DNA of 64,000 nucleotides from JBBIPA01 sp963775935 (GTDB lineage Bacteria; Chloroflexota; Dehalococcoidia; GIF9; UBA5629). The notes under the pieces are model-generated. The model ran no database searches. It was given only the letters and a program-made list of their open reading frames with translations, and was not told the DNA's origin. The DNA lies in NCBI GenBank assembly GCA_963775935.1, contig CAVZKR010000003.1, forward strand, positions 248,001 through 312,000, in the 5' to 3' direction. Position 1 is the first letter of the stretch. Every line of letters begins with the position of its first letter. Positions 1-9,017 of the stretch are shown here, piece by piece. Made by a program: the position numbers and the translations under genes.

Positions 1-1
1 T

Positions 2-331
2 AAATTCGAGCATGAAAAAGAATACATAGTTGCGATCAAAGGCAAGCTCCGAGCCGATGAAATATCGTCTATTAAAAGAGGCATTCATCTCGACGATGGA
101 GTAACCTCTCCTGCGGTTATAACTGAGACAATGGTATACCCACCTTACAATTACAGTATTACCATACACGAGGGTAGGAATCGGCAAATACACCGTATGC
201 TCGCCAAGCTTGGACACACAGTGCTTGCTTTAAAAAGAGTTAGAGTTGGAAGGCTCATGCTAGGCAATCTGCAAGAAGGAGCGATACGCGAGCTTTCCAA
301 TCCAGAAATTGCAAGGCTTCTGCAAGCCTAA
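2..331 (+). CDS. RsuA/RluB-family pseudouridine synthase, C-terminal part
   Basis: The frame is open from the first bases of the window, so the gene starts upstream; 109 residues are visible. The segment carries the signature GRNRQIHRMLAKLGHTV, followed by LKRVRVGRLMLGNL and a terminal ELS motif, which is the C-terminal end of the catalytic domain of RsuA/RluB/RluE/RluF enzymes that isomerise a uridine in rRNA. The catalytic Asp lies before the window. The adjacent gene is convergent, only six bases away. Which rRNA position is modified cannot be decided from this fragment; RluB is the most common member in this setting. Confidence 0.85.
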   Translation, partial: KFEHEKEYIVAIKGKLRADEISSIKRGIHLDDGVTSPAVITETMVYPPYNYSITIHEGRNRQIHRMLAKLGHTVLALKRVRVGRLMLGNLQEGAIRELSNPEIARLLQA

Positions 332-337
332 TAGAAT

Positions 338-1078
338 TCACGTTACTACCGGCGAAACAGCTTCCTTGAAAGGCTGTATCCTCACTATCAAGGAGAAAAG
401 GAAAGGATAATGTAATTTTAGATGTTCCACGTAGGATATCCACTCGACTGCTAAGTGATGGTATACTCGTTGAATATCCCCGGTAAGATGCGCCAGATCG
501 GAATCAGGCAGACTTTCAAACGATTGCCTAGCCTCTAATTCCTCAGTGAGATGAAAGGTCGCCCACAGTAAATCGGTAAATCGTTCATGCTCAAGTAAAT
601 TGGGATTCTCTAGTAATCCCAGTAAAAATCCTCGTTTCTGAACCAGAAATGTTCTCAACCCCTCAAGGTCTATAGGTGAACAATGTAGTCTATGAGGCAT
701 AACACTCGCATAAGTAACTGCTTTTTTAAAGTCTTTGTGTATCCACCCTTGGCTGACAGTAAGGTTCTTGCAAATATCCTGACTATTGTCAAAATAACGT
801 AGAAAATCATGGAGGAGCTTGTTTCCCACCTCACTGAAAAATGCCCCGATTACCATATTGAGCTTTTGCAGCATCGATTGTTTTTCTCGCTGAGCCAGTA
901 TACGCTCAATTACAATCACTACTAAAAACACTTCGATGGGAAGGAAAGCTATGTCACCAAGCAGGTAGAGGAAAATATGATGGACATCTTTAAAAATGTA
1001 ATAATGCAGGAGATATAACAGCCCGGAGACTGCTAGAAAGACGATGGCAAGAATAATAAATCGGGAGTAGTGTTTCAT
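338..1078 (-). CDS. conserved membrane protein with two N-terminal TM helices
   Basis: I do not recognise a named family. The start at 1078 is chosen because AGGAGG lies six bases upstream; an in-frame ATG 51 bases further upstream has no comparable site. The 246-residue product has two hydrophobic helices at about residues 8-28 and 38-58, joined by a short loop with two His, then a soluble, mostly helical cytoplasmic region of about 180 residues rich in Leu, His and Glu without a recognisable catalytic motif. It may be a small membrane-anchored signalling or scaffold protein; this is only a description of shape. Confidence 0.6.
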   Translation of the reverse strand: MKHYSRFIILAIVFLAVSGLLYLLHYYIFKDVHHIFLYLLGDIAFLPIEVFLVVIVIERILAQREKQSMLQKLNMVIGAFFSEVGNKLLHDFLRYFDNSQDICKNLTVSQGWIHKDFKKAVTYASVMPHRLHCSPIDLEGLRTFLVQKRGFLLGLLENPNLLEHERFTDLLWATFHLTEELEARQSFESLPDSDLAHLTGDIQRVYHHLAVEWISYVEHLKLHYPFLFSLIVRIQPFKEAVSPVVT

Positions 1079-1239
1079 TAGTTCCCTCCTCATAATGTTG
1101 CAGGTTATCCTATTTACAGATAATACCACAGATACTCGGAAAAGGGGGAAACTGGTTCTATAAGAATCTCTACGAAGGAGTCACAAACCTAAGGGCACCT
1201 TAACAATAGTATAACATCAGCTCTGCATCACCATAAATG

Positions 1240-1278
1240 ATAAGGCTGGATACCATTTCCGTAGGTATCCAGCCTTAT
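1240..1278. repeat. perfect 15-bp inverted repeat hairpin
   Basis: Arms ATAAGGCTGGATACC (1240-1254) and its exact complement (1264-1278) flank a nine-base loop. Neither side has a clear T-run, so it is not a textbook intrinsic terminator. It lies between two minus-strand genes, about 60 bases past the stop of the small membrane protein at 1338-1502, so it could end that transcript or stabilise its 3' end. Confidence 0.6.
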
Positions 1279-1337
1279 ATTGGGTGGTTTAGATTGTTCT
1301 TGTTATAATTCGTCTTCAAAACCTCTTTTTTACCTTA

Positions 1338-1502
1338 TTACTGCCCCACCGCCTTCTCGAGAGCAACTCTCCTCTTTTGACGCTGGCGAGCCTCACGCAT
1401 CACCTGAAGCAAACCGCTCACATTCATATACCACACAAAAGCGGCTGGGAAGAGAATCAGCGGTATCACCACCACTATCGCTACTATTAACTGCCACGTC
1501 AT
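1338..1502 (-). CDS. small single-pass membrane protein, 54 aa
   Basis: Short gene with a strong ribosome site: AAGGAGG ends nine bases before the ATG at 1502. The product starts MTWQLIVAIVVVIPLILF, one hydrophobic helix covering residues 4-27 ending in AAFVWYMNVSG, followed by a basic, helical tail with several Arg, Gln and Lys and a terminal Gln. The hydrophobic helix, aromatic belt and positively charged cytoplasmic tail argue for translation, and the opposite-strand frame here has no ribosome site and an unlikely composition. I recall small proteins of this build in Dehalococcoidia, annotated as hypothetical; function unknown. Confidence 0.7.
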   Translation of the reverse strand: MTWQLIVAIVVVIPLILFPAAFVWYMNVSGLLQVMREARQRQKRRVALEKAVGQ

Positions 1503-1710
1503 TTCTATTTACCTCCTTTTTCTTATCTTTGACAGCTACAGTGTATCATTGTGCAATTACACTGACTTCCGCTATAGCACTTATTTGCCAGCCGTTAAAA
1601 CACTTAAATTCTGCTTTACAGCACCAGCACTATGTACCTACCAAGAATCGGTATATACCAGGTAAATATACCTATTAAACTATTCAGAACGTATACCCCT
1701 TGAAATAGTC

Positions 1711-1743
1711 TAGCCTCTGCCTCTTTAATAGAGGCAGAGGCTA
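1711..1743 (-). terminator. strong hairpin after the nitroreductase gene
   Basis: Arms TAGCCTCTGCCTC (1711-1723) and GAGGCAGAGGCTA (1731-1743) pair perfectly around a seven-base loop. It begins 36 bases past the stop of the minus-strand nitroreductase gene. The trailing sequence on that strand is only moderately T-rich, and on the plus strand the stem is followed by As, so termination is likely but not textbook. Confidence 0.55.
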
Positions 1744-1778
1744 GAAAAAAGTCACTAAAGAAGTCCCTGTCTTAGAAG

Positions 1779-2432
1779 CTACTTAACAATTTCGCAGACT
1801 TCTTTCACAGGTTTTCGTTCCTTCGGAGATGGACTTTCATCCGGATAGCCAACGGGTATTAAGGCAACAAGATCCATTCCCTGAGGAACATGGAGAATCC
1901 TCTCTAATTCACCTTTCGCCTGCATAGGACCAGTCATCCATACTGTGCCCAGTCCCATCTGATGGAATATTAAAAGCAAATAACCAATAGCCGCAGCTAC
2001 AGATTGAATTCGGCTGTCAGCCGCATTACGCCAGTCCCTTATTTGTTCCGCTTTAACATCTGTTTTACCTCTGGTAGCCAACACTTTATCAGGTGGAGAT
2101 TGGTACTGCGACGCCACTACACCGATAACAGCCGGCGCACTTCTAAATACCCCTGCTGACTCTCGCCATCGAGTAGCCATAGCCTGCTGCTGTTCAGCAT
2201 CAAGCCACGAAGCCACCTCATCAGCAATGTGCTGGTTTGCCTTAGCCATTGATTCTATAATTCCTCTATTGATGATGACGTAAAAACGCCAGTTTTGCTG
2301 GTTGCCAGCGTTCGGCGCCCAGGTAGCTAGCTCAATAGCCTTCAGTAACAATTCCTCAGAAATCGGTTTATTCTGCCACTTACGAATAGAACGTCTGCTT
2401 TTTATCAATTTCTCTAAATCTGCAAATTCCAC
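1779..2432 (-). CDS. nitroreductase-family flavoprotein
   Basis: The 217-residue product has the nitroreductase pattern: RRSIRKWQNKPI near residue 13, which binds the FMN phosphate, APNAGNQQNWRFYVI near residue 40, and a C-terminal GLGTVWMTGP followed by ALIPVGYPDESP. Enzymes of this family reduce nitro, quinone or flavin substrates with NAD(P)H and bound FMN; the physiological substrate cannot be read here. The length is normal. Translation starts at GTG 2432 with GGAGG nine bases upstream; the ATG just before it is out of frame. It is divergent from the radical SAM gene, with 121 bases between them holding both promoters. Confidence 0.85.
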   Translation of the reverse strand: MEFADLEKLIKSRRSIRKWQNKPISEELLLKAIELATWAPNAGNQQNWRFYVIINRGIIESMAKANQHIADEVASWLDAEQQQAMATRWRESAGVFRSAPAVIGVVASQYQSPPDKVLATRGKTDVKAEQIRDWRNAADSRIQSVAAAIGYLLLIFHQMGLGTVWMTGPMQAKGELERILHVPQGMDLVALIPVGYPDESPSPKERKPVKEVCEIVK

Positions 2433-2553
2433 GTGTACATACCTCCTTTCGCCATAGTATTGTAATCAATAAGCTATACCTTTGCAATACTATGTCTTTT
2501 TGACTTTTAATTGCCAGACTTGTATTCTAAGTCAGCATTTAAATTAAGGTAAG

Positions 2554-4068
2554 GTGAATTATTTGAAAATACTTCTAGTTTATCCGCAATACCCAGACAC
2601 ATTTTGGAGCTTCAAACATGCGTTAAAGTTTGTTTCCAAAAAAGCAGCCTTCCCACCTCTTGGGTTGCTAACGGTAGCATCCATGCTCCCTCATGAATGG
2701 GAGAAAAAGCTAATAGATATGAATGTCAGCACTCTTACGGACAAGGACATTAAATGGGCTGATTATGTCTTTATCAGCGCCATGGTGGTACAAACAGACT
2801 CGGTGAAAAACGTCATCAAAAAATGTAAACACCTTGGTGCCAGAATCGTGGCTGGTGGGCCACTGTTCACTATGCAACCAGAGGAATTTAGTGACGTAGA
2901 CCACCTTGTACTCAATGAAGCTGAAGTCACACTACCCCTATTTCTGGAGGACATTAAGAAAGGGAATGCCAAACATACCTATACATCCAATGAATGGCCA
3001 GACATAAACAAAACTCCTGTGCCTGCCTGGGAGCTTGCTGATATGAAAAAATATGCTTCGATGAGTCTCCAATATTCTCGAGGCTGTCCATTCGACTGCG
3101 AGTTTTGCGACATTGTGGTACTCAATGGGCACACACCAAGAACTAAAGACGCGGAAAATATCCTCAGAGAACTGGATGCTTTGTATAATAAAGGCTGGAG
3201 ACATAGTGCCTTGATTGTTGATGACAACTTCATCGGAAACAAAAGGAAATTGAAAGCAGAAACGTTACCAGCTATCGTAAAGTGGATGGAGGAAAAAAAT
3301 TATCCATTTACCCTCGACACTGAGGCATCTATAAATCTCGTCGATGATGAAGAGTTAATGCGATTAATGGTCAAAGCTGGCTTTGGTGCTATCTTCATCG
3401 GCATCGAAACCCCAAATGAGGAAAGCTTAGCTGAATGCGGTAAAGCCCAAAATAAAAACCGTGACATGGTAGCCGCTGTCAAGAAAATCCAGAATTTTGG
3501 TTTACAGGTACAGGGAGGGTTTATCGTTGGTTTTGATAACGACCCTCTCTCCATATTCCAAAACCAGATCAACTTTATCCAGAAAAGCGGTATTGTAACT
3601 GCCATGGTCGGATTATTGAACGCTCCGCACGGCACAAGACTCTACCATCGTCTAAAGGGAGAAAACCGCCTCACTAAAGACTTTACCGGCGATAATACTG
3701 ATTGCTCGATGAATTTTACCCCTAAAATGCATTATGAAACCCTGATGAACGGCTACAGGAACATCCTGGCTACGATTTATTCACCGAAGAAATACTATGA
3801 ACGGGTAAGGAATTTTCTCAGTGAATATAAGCCTCGAGTTCCAAAAGCATCTATGCCTCGTCTGGATCACATTAGTGCATTCATAAAATCACTATGGATC
3901 CTGGGACTCAAAGAAAAGGAGAGAAGATACTACTGGCGGTTGCTAGCCTGGACATTATTTAAGCAACCGCGTTCACTTACCATGTCGGTAACGCTTGTTA
4001 TCTACGGATTCCACTTCCGCAAAGTCATGGAACAATATATCAAGATCCCAGCTAAGAGTAGTGTTTAA
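2554..4068 (+). CDS. B12-binding-domain radical SAM protein with DUF4070-like C-terminus
   Basis: The order is an N-terminal Rossmann-like cobalamin-binding-type domain (about residues 5-140), a radical SAM core with the cluster motif CPFDCEFC (Cys178, Cys182, Cys185), and a C-terminal region of about 150 residues resembling the DUF4070 domain of HpnP/HpnR-like enzymes. I see no DxHxxG base-off cobalamin motif in the N-terminal domain. Enzymes of this group often methylate or rearrange lipids or small molecules using SAM and cobalamin, but the substrate is unknown. The start may be GTG 2554 or TTG 2563; both have an AAGG-type site. The length of about 500 residues fits the family. Confidence 0.8.
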   Translation: MNYLKILLVYPQYPDTFWSFKHALKFVSKKAAFPPLGLLTVASMLPHEWEKKLIDMNVSTLTDKDIKWADYVFISAMVVQTDSVKNVIKKCKHLGARIVAGGPLFTMQPEEFSDVDHLVLNEAEVTLPLFLEDIKKGNAKHTYTSNEWPDINKTPVPAWELADMKKYASMSLQYSRGCPFDCEFCDIVVLNGHTPRTKDAENILRELDALYNKGWRHSALIVDDNFIGNKRKLKAETLPAIVKWMEEKNYPFTLDTEASINLVDDEELMRLMVKAGFGAIFIGIETPNEESLAECGKAQNKNRDMVAAVKKIQNFGLQVQGGFIVGFDNDPLSIFQNQINFIQKSGIVTAMVGLLNAPHGTRLYHRLKGENRLTKDFTGDNTDCSMNFTPKMHYETLMNGYRNILATIYSPKKYYERVRNFLSEYKPRVPKASMPRLDHISAFIKSLWILGLKEKERRYYWRLLAWTLFKQPRSLTMSVTLVIYGFHFRKVMEQYIKIPAKSSV

Positions 4069-4188
4069 ATCCACCAGCAATGCGGACAATCTTGCAGTAC
4101 CGGTGATTACAAGGCAACATTCGGATATGCTGTATTGAATGCTCTGCAAAATTCATTGCTGAGGTGTTTGTCGAGAGGTATATTCATA

Positions 4189-4377
4189 CTATGATTGAAA
4201 CATTATTACCTGCCCGTACTGTTCCTTGTGATCGAGAACATACTTTACGATAGCGTCCAGCTTGTCTAATTTCACCTGGTCCGGCTTACCAGCATCATCA
4301 ATAAATACCTGAGGATGTAGCCGAAGAACAGCCAAACCTGAACGGCGGAATTATCTGCATTTACCTTTACTAGTCAT
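4189..4377 (-). pseudogene. small gene remnant with an in-frame TAA
   Basis: From ATG 4377, preceded by AGGTGAGG, the frame reads MTSKGKCR, then TAA, then runs open for 53 residues in the same frame to TAG at 4189. The second part has sensible protein composition (for example LHPQVFIDDAGKPDQVK followed by LDKLDAIVKYVL). This looks like a small protein gene interrupted by one stop, or a longer relic. No family is recognised. The rest of the 433-base gap between the radical SAM gene and plsX (4069-4188 and 4378-4501) shows no other gene; a TATAAT-like box near 4477 may serve plsX. Confidence 0.35.
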
Positions 4378-4501
4378 TTAAGCCTCACCTGTTTCACATG
4401 CAATGGGCAAAATAACTAATAGTGAGTCTAGTATTTTCCCTTCCATTCAGAAGATACCCTTTCCTATAGAAATAAGTTATAATCAGAAGCCGGGTAAGTA
4501 A

Positions 4502-5503
4502 ATGATTATAGCTCTAGACGCCGATGGTGGAGATTACGCTTCACGGGAATTGGTCAACGGTGCTGCAGAAGCCGCTGATGAGTATGGCGTAGATATCATT
4601 CTGATTGGCAAGAAAGCTATACTTGATATGCTGGTCCGGCGACATGCTAAAAAACAGAACATCACCGTCATAGAAGCAAGCCAGTCTATTGAATGTAGTG
4701 AGCCGCCTGTCCAGGCAGTTCGCAGCAAACCAGATTCAGCAATCGTTATCGGCACCAAACTGGTAAAAGATGGCACCGCTTCAGCATTTGTCTCAGCTGG
4801 CAGCACTGGCGCAGTACTCGCAGCGGCATTCCTTTTTCTAGGACGCATAAAAGGTGTCCAACGACCAGCGCTATGCGGTATTATTCAACTCAACCCCGAA
4901 AATCCAATCTTGCTCATCGATGTTGGTGCCAATGTAGATTGTCGCCCCGAGCATCTTGTTCAATTCGGTCAGTTAGGGGCTACCTTCGCTACAAAATTCC
5001 TTTTCATTGAAACACCAAAAGTTGGATTGCTTAACAACGGTGCTGAAGAAGTCAAAGGTAATTTTTTAGCAAAAGAGAGTTACCAGCATCTAAAAAATGC
5101 CAACCTTAACTTCATCGGCAATGTTGAGGGTCAGGAGATCCTTACCAAAAAGGCTGATGTTATAGTAACCGACGGCTTCACTGGCAACATAGTCCTGAAG
5201 TCCTTAGAAGGATTTGGGGACGCATTCCTAAATGTGCTTGGGGTAGGTCGATCGTTTAAAGTAGACCAGCAACTTCAAGGTTCTGCACTTGTCCACTACG
5301 TTGAACTAGCGTCTATGCTAAGACGTATGGATTACAAAGAATACGGAGGAGCCTGCTTACTTGGAGTAAACGGCAATATCATCGTCGCCCATGGACGTAG
5401 TCAGGCAAGAGCCATTAAAAATGCCATACATGTTGCTCAGCATGCCACAGAAACCAAGGTCGTTGAAGCCATTAAAAATAGCAGCTATATATCGAAACAA
5501 TAA
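4502..5503 (+). CDS. plsX: phosphate acyltransferase PlsX
   Basis: PlsX converts acyl-ACP and phosphate to acyl-phosphate, the donor for PlsY in the first step of phospholipid synthesis. The 333-residue product matches the family along its length: IALDADGGDYA at the start, SAGSTGAVLAAA, RPALCGII, LLIDVGANVDCRPEHL, VGLLNNGAEEVKG, IGNVEGQEIL, DVIVTDGFTGNIVLKSLEG and a C-terminal YGGACLLGVNG. The usual N-terminal motif is DAMGGD; here the Met is Asp, a mild oddity. No strong ribosome site is seen before ATG 4502. It stands alone rather than with fabD or acpP as is common elsewhere. Confidence 0.93.
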   Translation: MIIALDADGGDYASRELVNGAAEAADEYGVDIILIGKKAILDMLVRRHAKKQNITVIEASQSIECSEPPVQAVRSKPDSAIVIGTKLVKDGTASAFVSAGSTGAVLAAAFLFLGRIKGVQRPALCGIIQLNPENPILLIDVGANVDCRPEHLVQFGQLGATFATKFLFIETPKVGLLNNGAEEVKGNFLAKESYQHLKNANLNFIGNVEGQEILTKKADVIVTDGFTGNIVLKSLEGFGDAFLNVLGVGRSFKVDQQLQGSALVHYVELASMLRRMDYKEYGGACLLGVNGNIIVAHGRSQARAIKNAIHVAQHATETKVVEAIKNSSYISKQ

Positions 5504-5721
5504 ATAACTGCTGATTATTTACTAAGACTAGAATATCATCCGATCTACAATTTTATTACACCCCAACTTTCTGCTACAATGACAGTGCTTCCGATTATCG
5601 GATAAGTCAGTTACTCAACGATACAGTACACGCAAGAATAAATGGCGAGACTTTTTGTTGGCGGGATGGATAGAGAAAGCATCTTCTTTAGAAAGGTACT
5701 TAACTTAACAGAGAGGAGGAC

Positions 5722-5757
5722 GGGGTTGAGATTTATAGCAATCTCCACCCCTTTGTT
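5722..5757 (+). terminator. intrinsic-terminator-like hairpin directly before the permease start
   Basis: GGGGTTGAGATT (5722-5733) pairs with AATCTCCACCCC (5740-5751), one mismatch, six-base loop, followed by TTTGTTTT. It ends only eight to ten bases before the ATG of the permease at 5766, and an SD-like GAGAGGAGG lies just 5' of the stem. The 220 bases between plsX and this hairpin contain a TACAAT box at about 5573 and a palindrome CCGATTATCGG at 5591-5601, but no gene. The arrangement fits either the terminator of an upstream transcript or an attenuator in the permease leader. Confidence 0.65.
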
Positions 5758-5765
5758 TTAGCAAA

Positions 5766-7127
5766 ATGTTAACGCTAAATCAAATACTCGCTATTGCAAT
5801 CTTTCTCATAATGTTCGTTGCCATAATCATTGGCAAAGTCCACCGCTACATCCCCGCCCTTATCGGTGCCGCCCTTGTCGTTATTGTTGTTTTCCTGGGA
5901 TTGATGCAAAGCCCTGAGGCTATCCTTAATGTCCTTAATCTTGGTCAACTCGGCGAACTCAAGTTCTGGATTCCAGGTCAGGAACACATCGAGTCTCGCG
6001 GAATAAACTGGCAAACCATTATTTTTATTGGTGGCATGATGCTTATGGTTGAAGGACTTGGCGAAGTCGGCTTCTTTCGCTGGTTATGTCTGTATTTAGC
6101 CAAGATGGTCAAATACAAGGTTGTTCCTATATTCATTACCTTTATGTTACTTTCCGGTTTCCTGTCAATGTTCATTGATAGCATTACCGTGTTGTTATTC
6201 CTATCCTCGGTAACTATTGAACTGGCGAGGTTACTCAAATTTGACCCGGTTCCAGTGATAATCGCCGAAGTTTTTGCGGCAAATACTGGTGGTAGCGCCA
6301 CTATGTGCGGAGACCCTCCTAATATCATCATTGGCACCGCCTTCGGCTATACCTTCACTGACTTTATGGTTAATACAGGGCCAATTGCCTGGGTAGGTAT
6401 GATCGTAGCAATTATCTTCTTCTATTTTGCTTGCCGTAAGATGCTCAATTCCTCTCAAAAAGCGGCAGATACATCTCATGAAAAATATCCTGAACCGAAA
6501 GAAGCTATTAACAATTATCGCTTGTTTTTGATGAACACTGGCATTTTTATTCTGGTAATCATTTTGATGATAACCCATGCCCAGACTGGCTTATCCGTGG
6601 CTCTTATAGGGGTCATTGCCGCTATTCTTACCTTGCTTACGGCGGGTAAAGAGGCTGTTCACATTATGAAAAGGCTTGACTGGCGCACTCTGTTATTCTT
6701 CATCGGTTTGTTTATCTGTGTCGGGGGTCTCGAAGAGACGGGAACACTAAAAGTGCTGGCAGAGTATATCGGAGAAACATCAGGTGGAAATGCTTTTCTG
6801 GTATTGCCCATAATCCTGTGGCTGTCTGCATTTGCCTCAGCCATTATTGATAATATACCCTTTGCTGCCACAATGGTGCCGGTAATCAGTAATCTGGCGC
6901 AAACCACTGGGCTCAGCTTACCCTCATTAGCCTGGGCTTTAGCCTTAGGTACAGACATAGGCGGCAATGGCACTCCCATCGGAGCCTCCGCCAATGTAGT
7001 AGGCACCGCTATCGCTGAAAGAGAAGGGTACCCCGTCAGCTGGGGTAGATTCCTCAAATACGGCCTCCCAAGCATGATTATCGTCGTTGGTTTATGCCAT
7101 CTGTTCCTGATTCTATTTCATACATAA
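5766..7127 (+). CDS. ArsB/NhaD-superfamily ion permease
   Basis: A 453-residue, very hydrophobic protein with about eleven membrane helices in two similar halves. Family motifs are visible: FIGGMMLMVEGLGE, the conserved AANTGGSATMCGDPPNIIIG in the first half and ALGTDIGGNGTPIGASANVV in the second, plus IDNIPFAATMVP. These are the paired hairpin motifs of the ion-transporter superfamily that includes ArsB, NhaD and SLC13 carriers. The ion (Na+/H+, arsenite or a dicarboxylate) is not determined; no ars genes are near. The start lacks a close ribosome site and follows a terminator-like hairpin. A stress protein gene follows 87 bases later. Confidence 0.85.
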   Translation: MLTLNQILAIAIFLIMFVAIIIGKVHRYIPALIGAALVVIVVFLGLMQSPEAILNVLNLGQLGELKFWIPGQEHIESRGINWQTIIFIGGMMLMVEGLGEVGFFRWLCLYLAKMVKYKVVPIFITFMLLSGFLSMFIDSITVLLFLSSVTIELARLLKFDPVPVIIAEVFAANTGGSATMCGDPPNIIIGTAFGYTFTDFMVNTGPIAWVGMIVAIIFFYFACRKMLNSSQKAADTSHEKYPEPKEAINNYRLFLMNTGIFILVIILMITHAQTGLSVALIGVIAAILTLLTAGKEAVHIMKRLDWRTLLFFIGLFICVGGLEETGTLKVLAEYIGETSGGNAFLVLPIILWLSAFASAIIDNIPFAATMVPVISNLAQTTGLSLPSLAWALALGTDIGGNGTPIGASANVVGTAIAEREGYPVSWGRFLKYGLPSMIIVVGLCHLFLILFHT

Positions 7128-7214
7128 AATTCCAGGCAAGGAATAGCCCGTACTTAGCCTGTCAGATTTTTATTAATTGATGTAAACTAGTGCTCAAGGT
7201 AGGAAGTGAAAACT

Positions 7215-8093
7215 ATGTTTGAGAAAATACTGGTCCCCCTGGATGGTTCCAAAGCAGCAGAACAGGTCTTTCCCCATGTCATAGAGCTGGCTTCGGCTTT
7301 TGGCTCTGAAGTTATTTCGGTAGGTGTATGCGAGCCAGAAGAAAGTGAATACGGGCATATCTGCCAGGTCTATGTGAGTAACCAAACAGATGTATTAAAA
7401 AGTAAAATAGGCACCGATAAAGTTAAGTCAGTTACTCTGAGCGGCAAACCTGCTGAAGAAATTATCGACTACGCAGACAAAAGCGATGTCAATCTGGTTG
7501 TGATGGCGTCTCACGGTCGTTCCGGCATAAAGCCCTGGTCATTGGGCAGCACTATCGATAAAGTACTCCACAAAGTAAACGTGCCATTGCTGATTATAAG
7601 AGCTGCAGAAAAGCCAGCAAAATTGAATGCACCTGCATTGTTCCAACGTATTATTGCTCCCATGGACGGCACTGAAATTTGTGAGACGGTGCTTCCTTAT
7701 CTGGTCGAGCTTATCAAGAAGGTGAAATCAGAGATTACCTTTCTGGAAGTATTAGCTTCTGGTAAACATGTTCACACCATCGGTGGCATAGATTTTGTCT
7801 ATTTCAAAGACCACGATATAAGCTCAACGAAAACCAAGGCTCAAGAATACTTTAAGAAACTAATCAGCACATTAGATGGACCTCCTGCTGCTAAAAAATA
7901 TGAGATTAAATTCGGTGACCCCGCTGAGGAAATAGTCAAGTACTCAAAAGAAATTGGCTCTCAGATAATCGCACTATCCACCCATGGACATAGTGGGATT
8001 GAACGATGGGCATATGGCAGTGTAACGTATAAGGTTCTGCAAACCAGTAAGCAATCTATTTTGTTAATACCAAGAGCGAATAGTTCGAGCTAA
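7215..8093 (+). CDS. tandem-domain universal stress protein
   Basis: The product of 292 residues contains two Usp domains, about 1-140 and 150-290. Each begins with the ILVPLDGS / IIAPMDGT strand and ends with the nucleotide-binding GxxGxG(S/T)-like pattern: MASHGRSGIKPWSLGST in the first, STHGHSGIERWAYGSVT in the second. ATP-binding Usp proteins of this type help cells through stress and often sit beside ion transporters, as here with the upstream permease. ATG 7215 is preferred over GTG 7206 because AGGAAG is spaced correctly and Usp proteins begin MFEKILVPLDGS. Confidence 0.88.
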   Translation: MFEKILVPLDGSKAAEQVFPHVIELASAFGSEVISVGVCEPEESEYGHICQVYVSNQTDVLKSKIGTDKVKSVTLSGKPAEEIIDYADKSDVNLVVMASHGRSGIKPWSLGSTIDKVLHKVNVPLLIIRAAEKPAKLNAPALFQRIIAPMDGTEICETVLPYLVELIKKVKSEITFLEVLASGKHVHTIGGIDFVYFKDHDISSTKTKAQEYFKKLISTLDGPPAAKKYEIKFGDPAEEIVKYSKEIGSQIIALSTHGHSGIERWAYGSVTYKVLQTSKQSILLIPRANSSS

Positions 8094-8872
8094 GAAACCT
8101 TCAGTATAATGCCAACAGGGCAATGGTCGGACCCCATCACTTCAGGCATAATGAATGCTTTTGAGACTAACGTATTCAAATTCTCCGTAACGAAAAGGTA
8201 ATCGAGTCTCCAGCCTATGTTCCTTTCCCTTGCCTTTGTTTTCATATCCCACCACGTATAGTGGTTTGCATCTTCATTAAATTTTCTAAACGTGTCTATG
8301 TAGCCATGAGCCACCAGTTTATCCATCCAGGCTCTTTCCTGGGGCAAAAAGCCCGAATTCTTTTCATTTTCTTTAGGCCTTGCTAAGTCTATTTCCCGAT
8401 GAGCTGTATTAAAATCGCCACATAGTATCAGCTTTTCGCCTCTATTCTTTAATGAATCAATAAACCCGAGGAATGCCTCGTAAAATGCCATCTTGTAGTC
8501 CAAGCGGTGCCTGCGCTCCGGCTGAGTATCACCTTTTGGAAAATAAATGTTGAACAAAGTAAAGCTGGAATACCTGGTTATGACGACCCGTCCTTCCGTA
8601 TCAAACTCTTTGATACCGATACCATACTTCACATCAATCGGTTTTTCTCGGACATAAGTAGCCACACCACTATAACCTTTCGTTTCCTCAGGGTAATTCC
8701 AGTAGGTCATATATCCTGCGGGATGAATTAAACCATTACTGAGCTGCTCAGGTTTTGCCTTCGTCTCCTGAAGGCAAAGAATATCAGGCTCTTCCCTTTG
8801 CAATAAATCCTGAAAAGAGCCTTTCCTCTCTACCGCCCGGATGCCATTGACATTCCATGACAATACTTTCAT
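8090..8872 (-). CDS. xth: exodeoxyribonuclease III
   Basis: Mg2+-dependent AP endonuclease/3'-exonuclease of base excision repair. The product is 260 residues. All family motifs are present: SWNVNGIRA at the start, LCLQETKA (metal-binding Glu), NIYFPKG, CGDFNTAHREIDL (catalytic Asp and Asn), a WMDKLVAHGYIDTFR helix, WW, GWRLDYLFV and the terminal SDHCPVGI (catalytic Asp-His). ATG 8872 fits the usual N-terminus; an upstream in-frame TTG has no site. The gene ends convergently with the stress protein gene, overlapping by four bases. Confidence 0.93.
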   Translation of the reverse strand: MKVLSWNVNGIRAVERKGSFQDLLQREEPDILCLQETKAKPEQLSNGLIHPAGYMTYWNYPEETKGYSGVATYVREKPIDVKYGIGIKEFDTEGRVVITRYSSFTLFNIYFPKGDTQPERRHRLDYKMAFYEAFLGFIDSLKNRGEKLILCGDFNTAHREIDLARPKENEKNSGFLPQERAWMDKLVAHGYIDTFRKFNEDANHYTWWDMKTKARERNIGWRLDYLFVTENLNTLVSKAFIMPEVMGSDHCPVGIILKVS

Positions 8873-9017
8873 GTCAAACTTTTCTCCCCTCTTCAAAGAG
8901 TTTAATAATAGGAGTTAAAATGCAACTGGCTATTATTCTACTTTTCTTTCCCATGCACCACAATGTTTGTGCCTGAAAAATGGTGTAACGAGTAAAAAGT
9001 AATCCCCCCTATACGTA

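Noticed and set aside
1280..1678. A 132-residue plus-strand frame.
   Set aside because: Composition is unlike a protein, no ribosome site, and it lies over the better-supported minus-strand small membrane gene at 1338-1502.
2107..2125. TGCGAC words elsewhere as further CRP-like sites.
   Set aside because: Inside coding sequence and without the second half-site.
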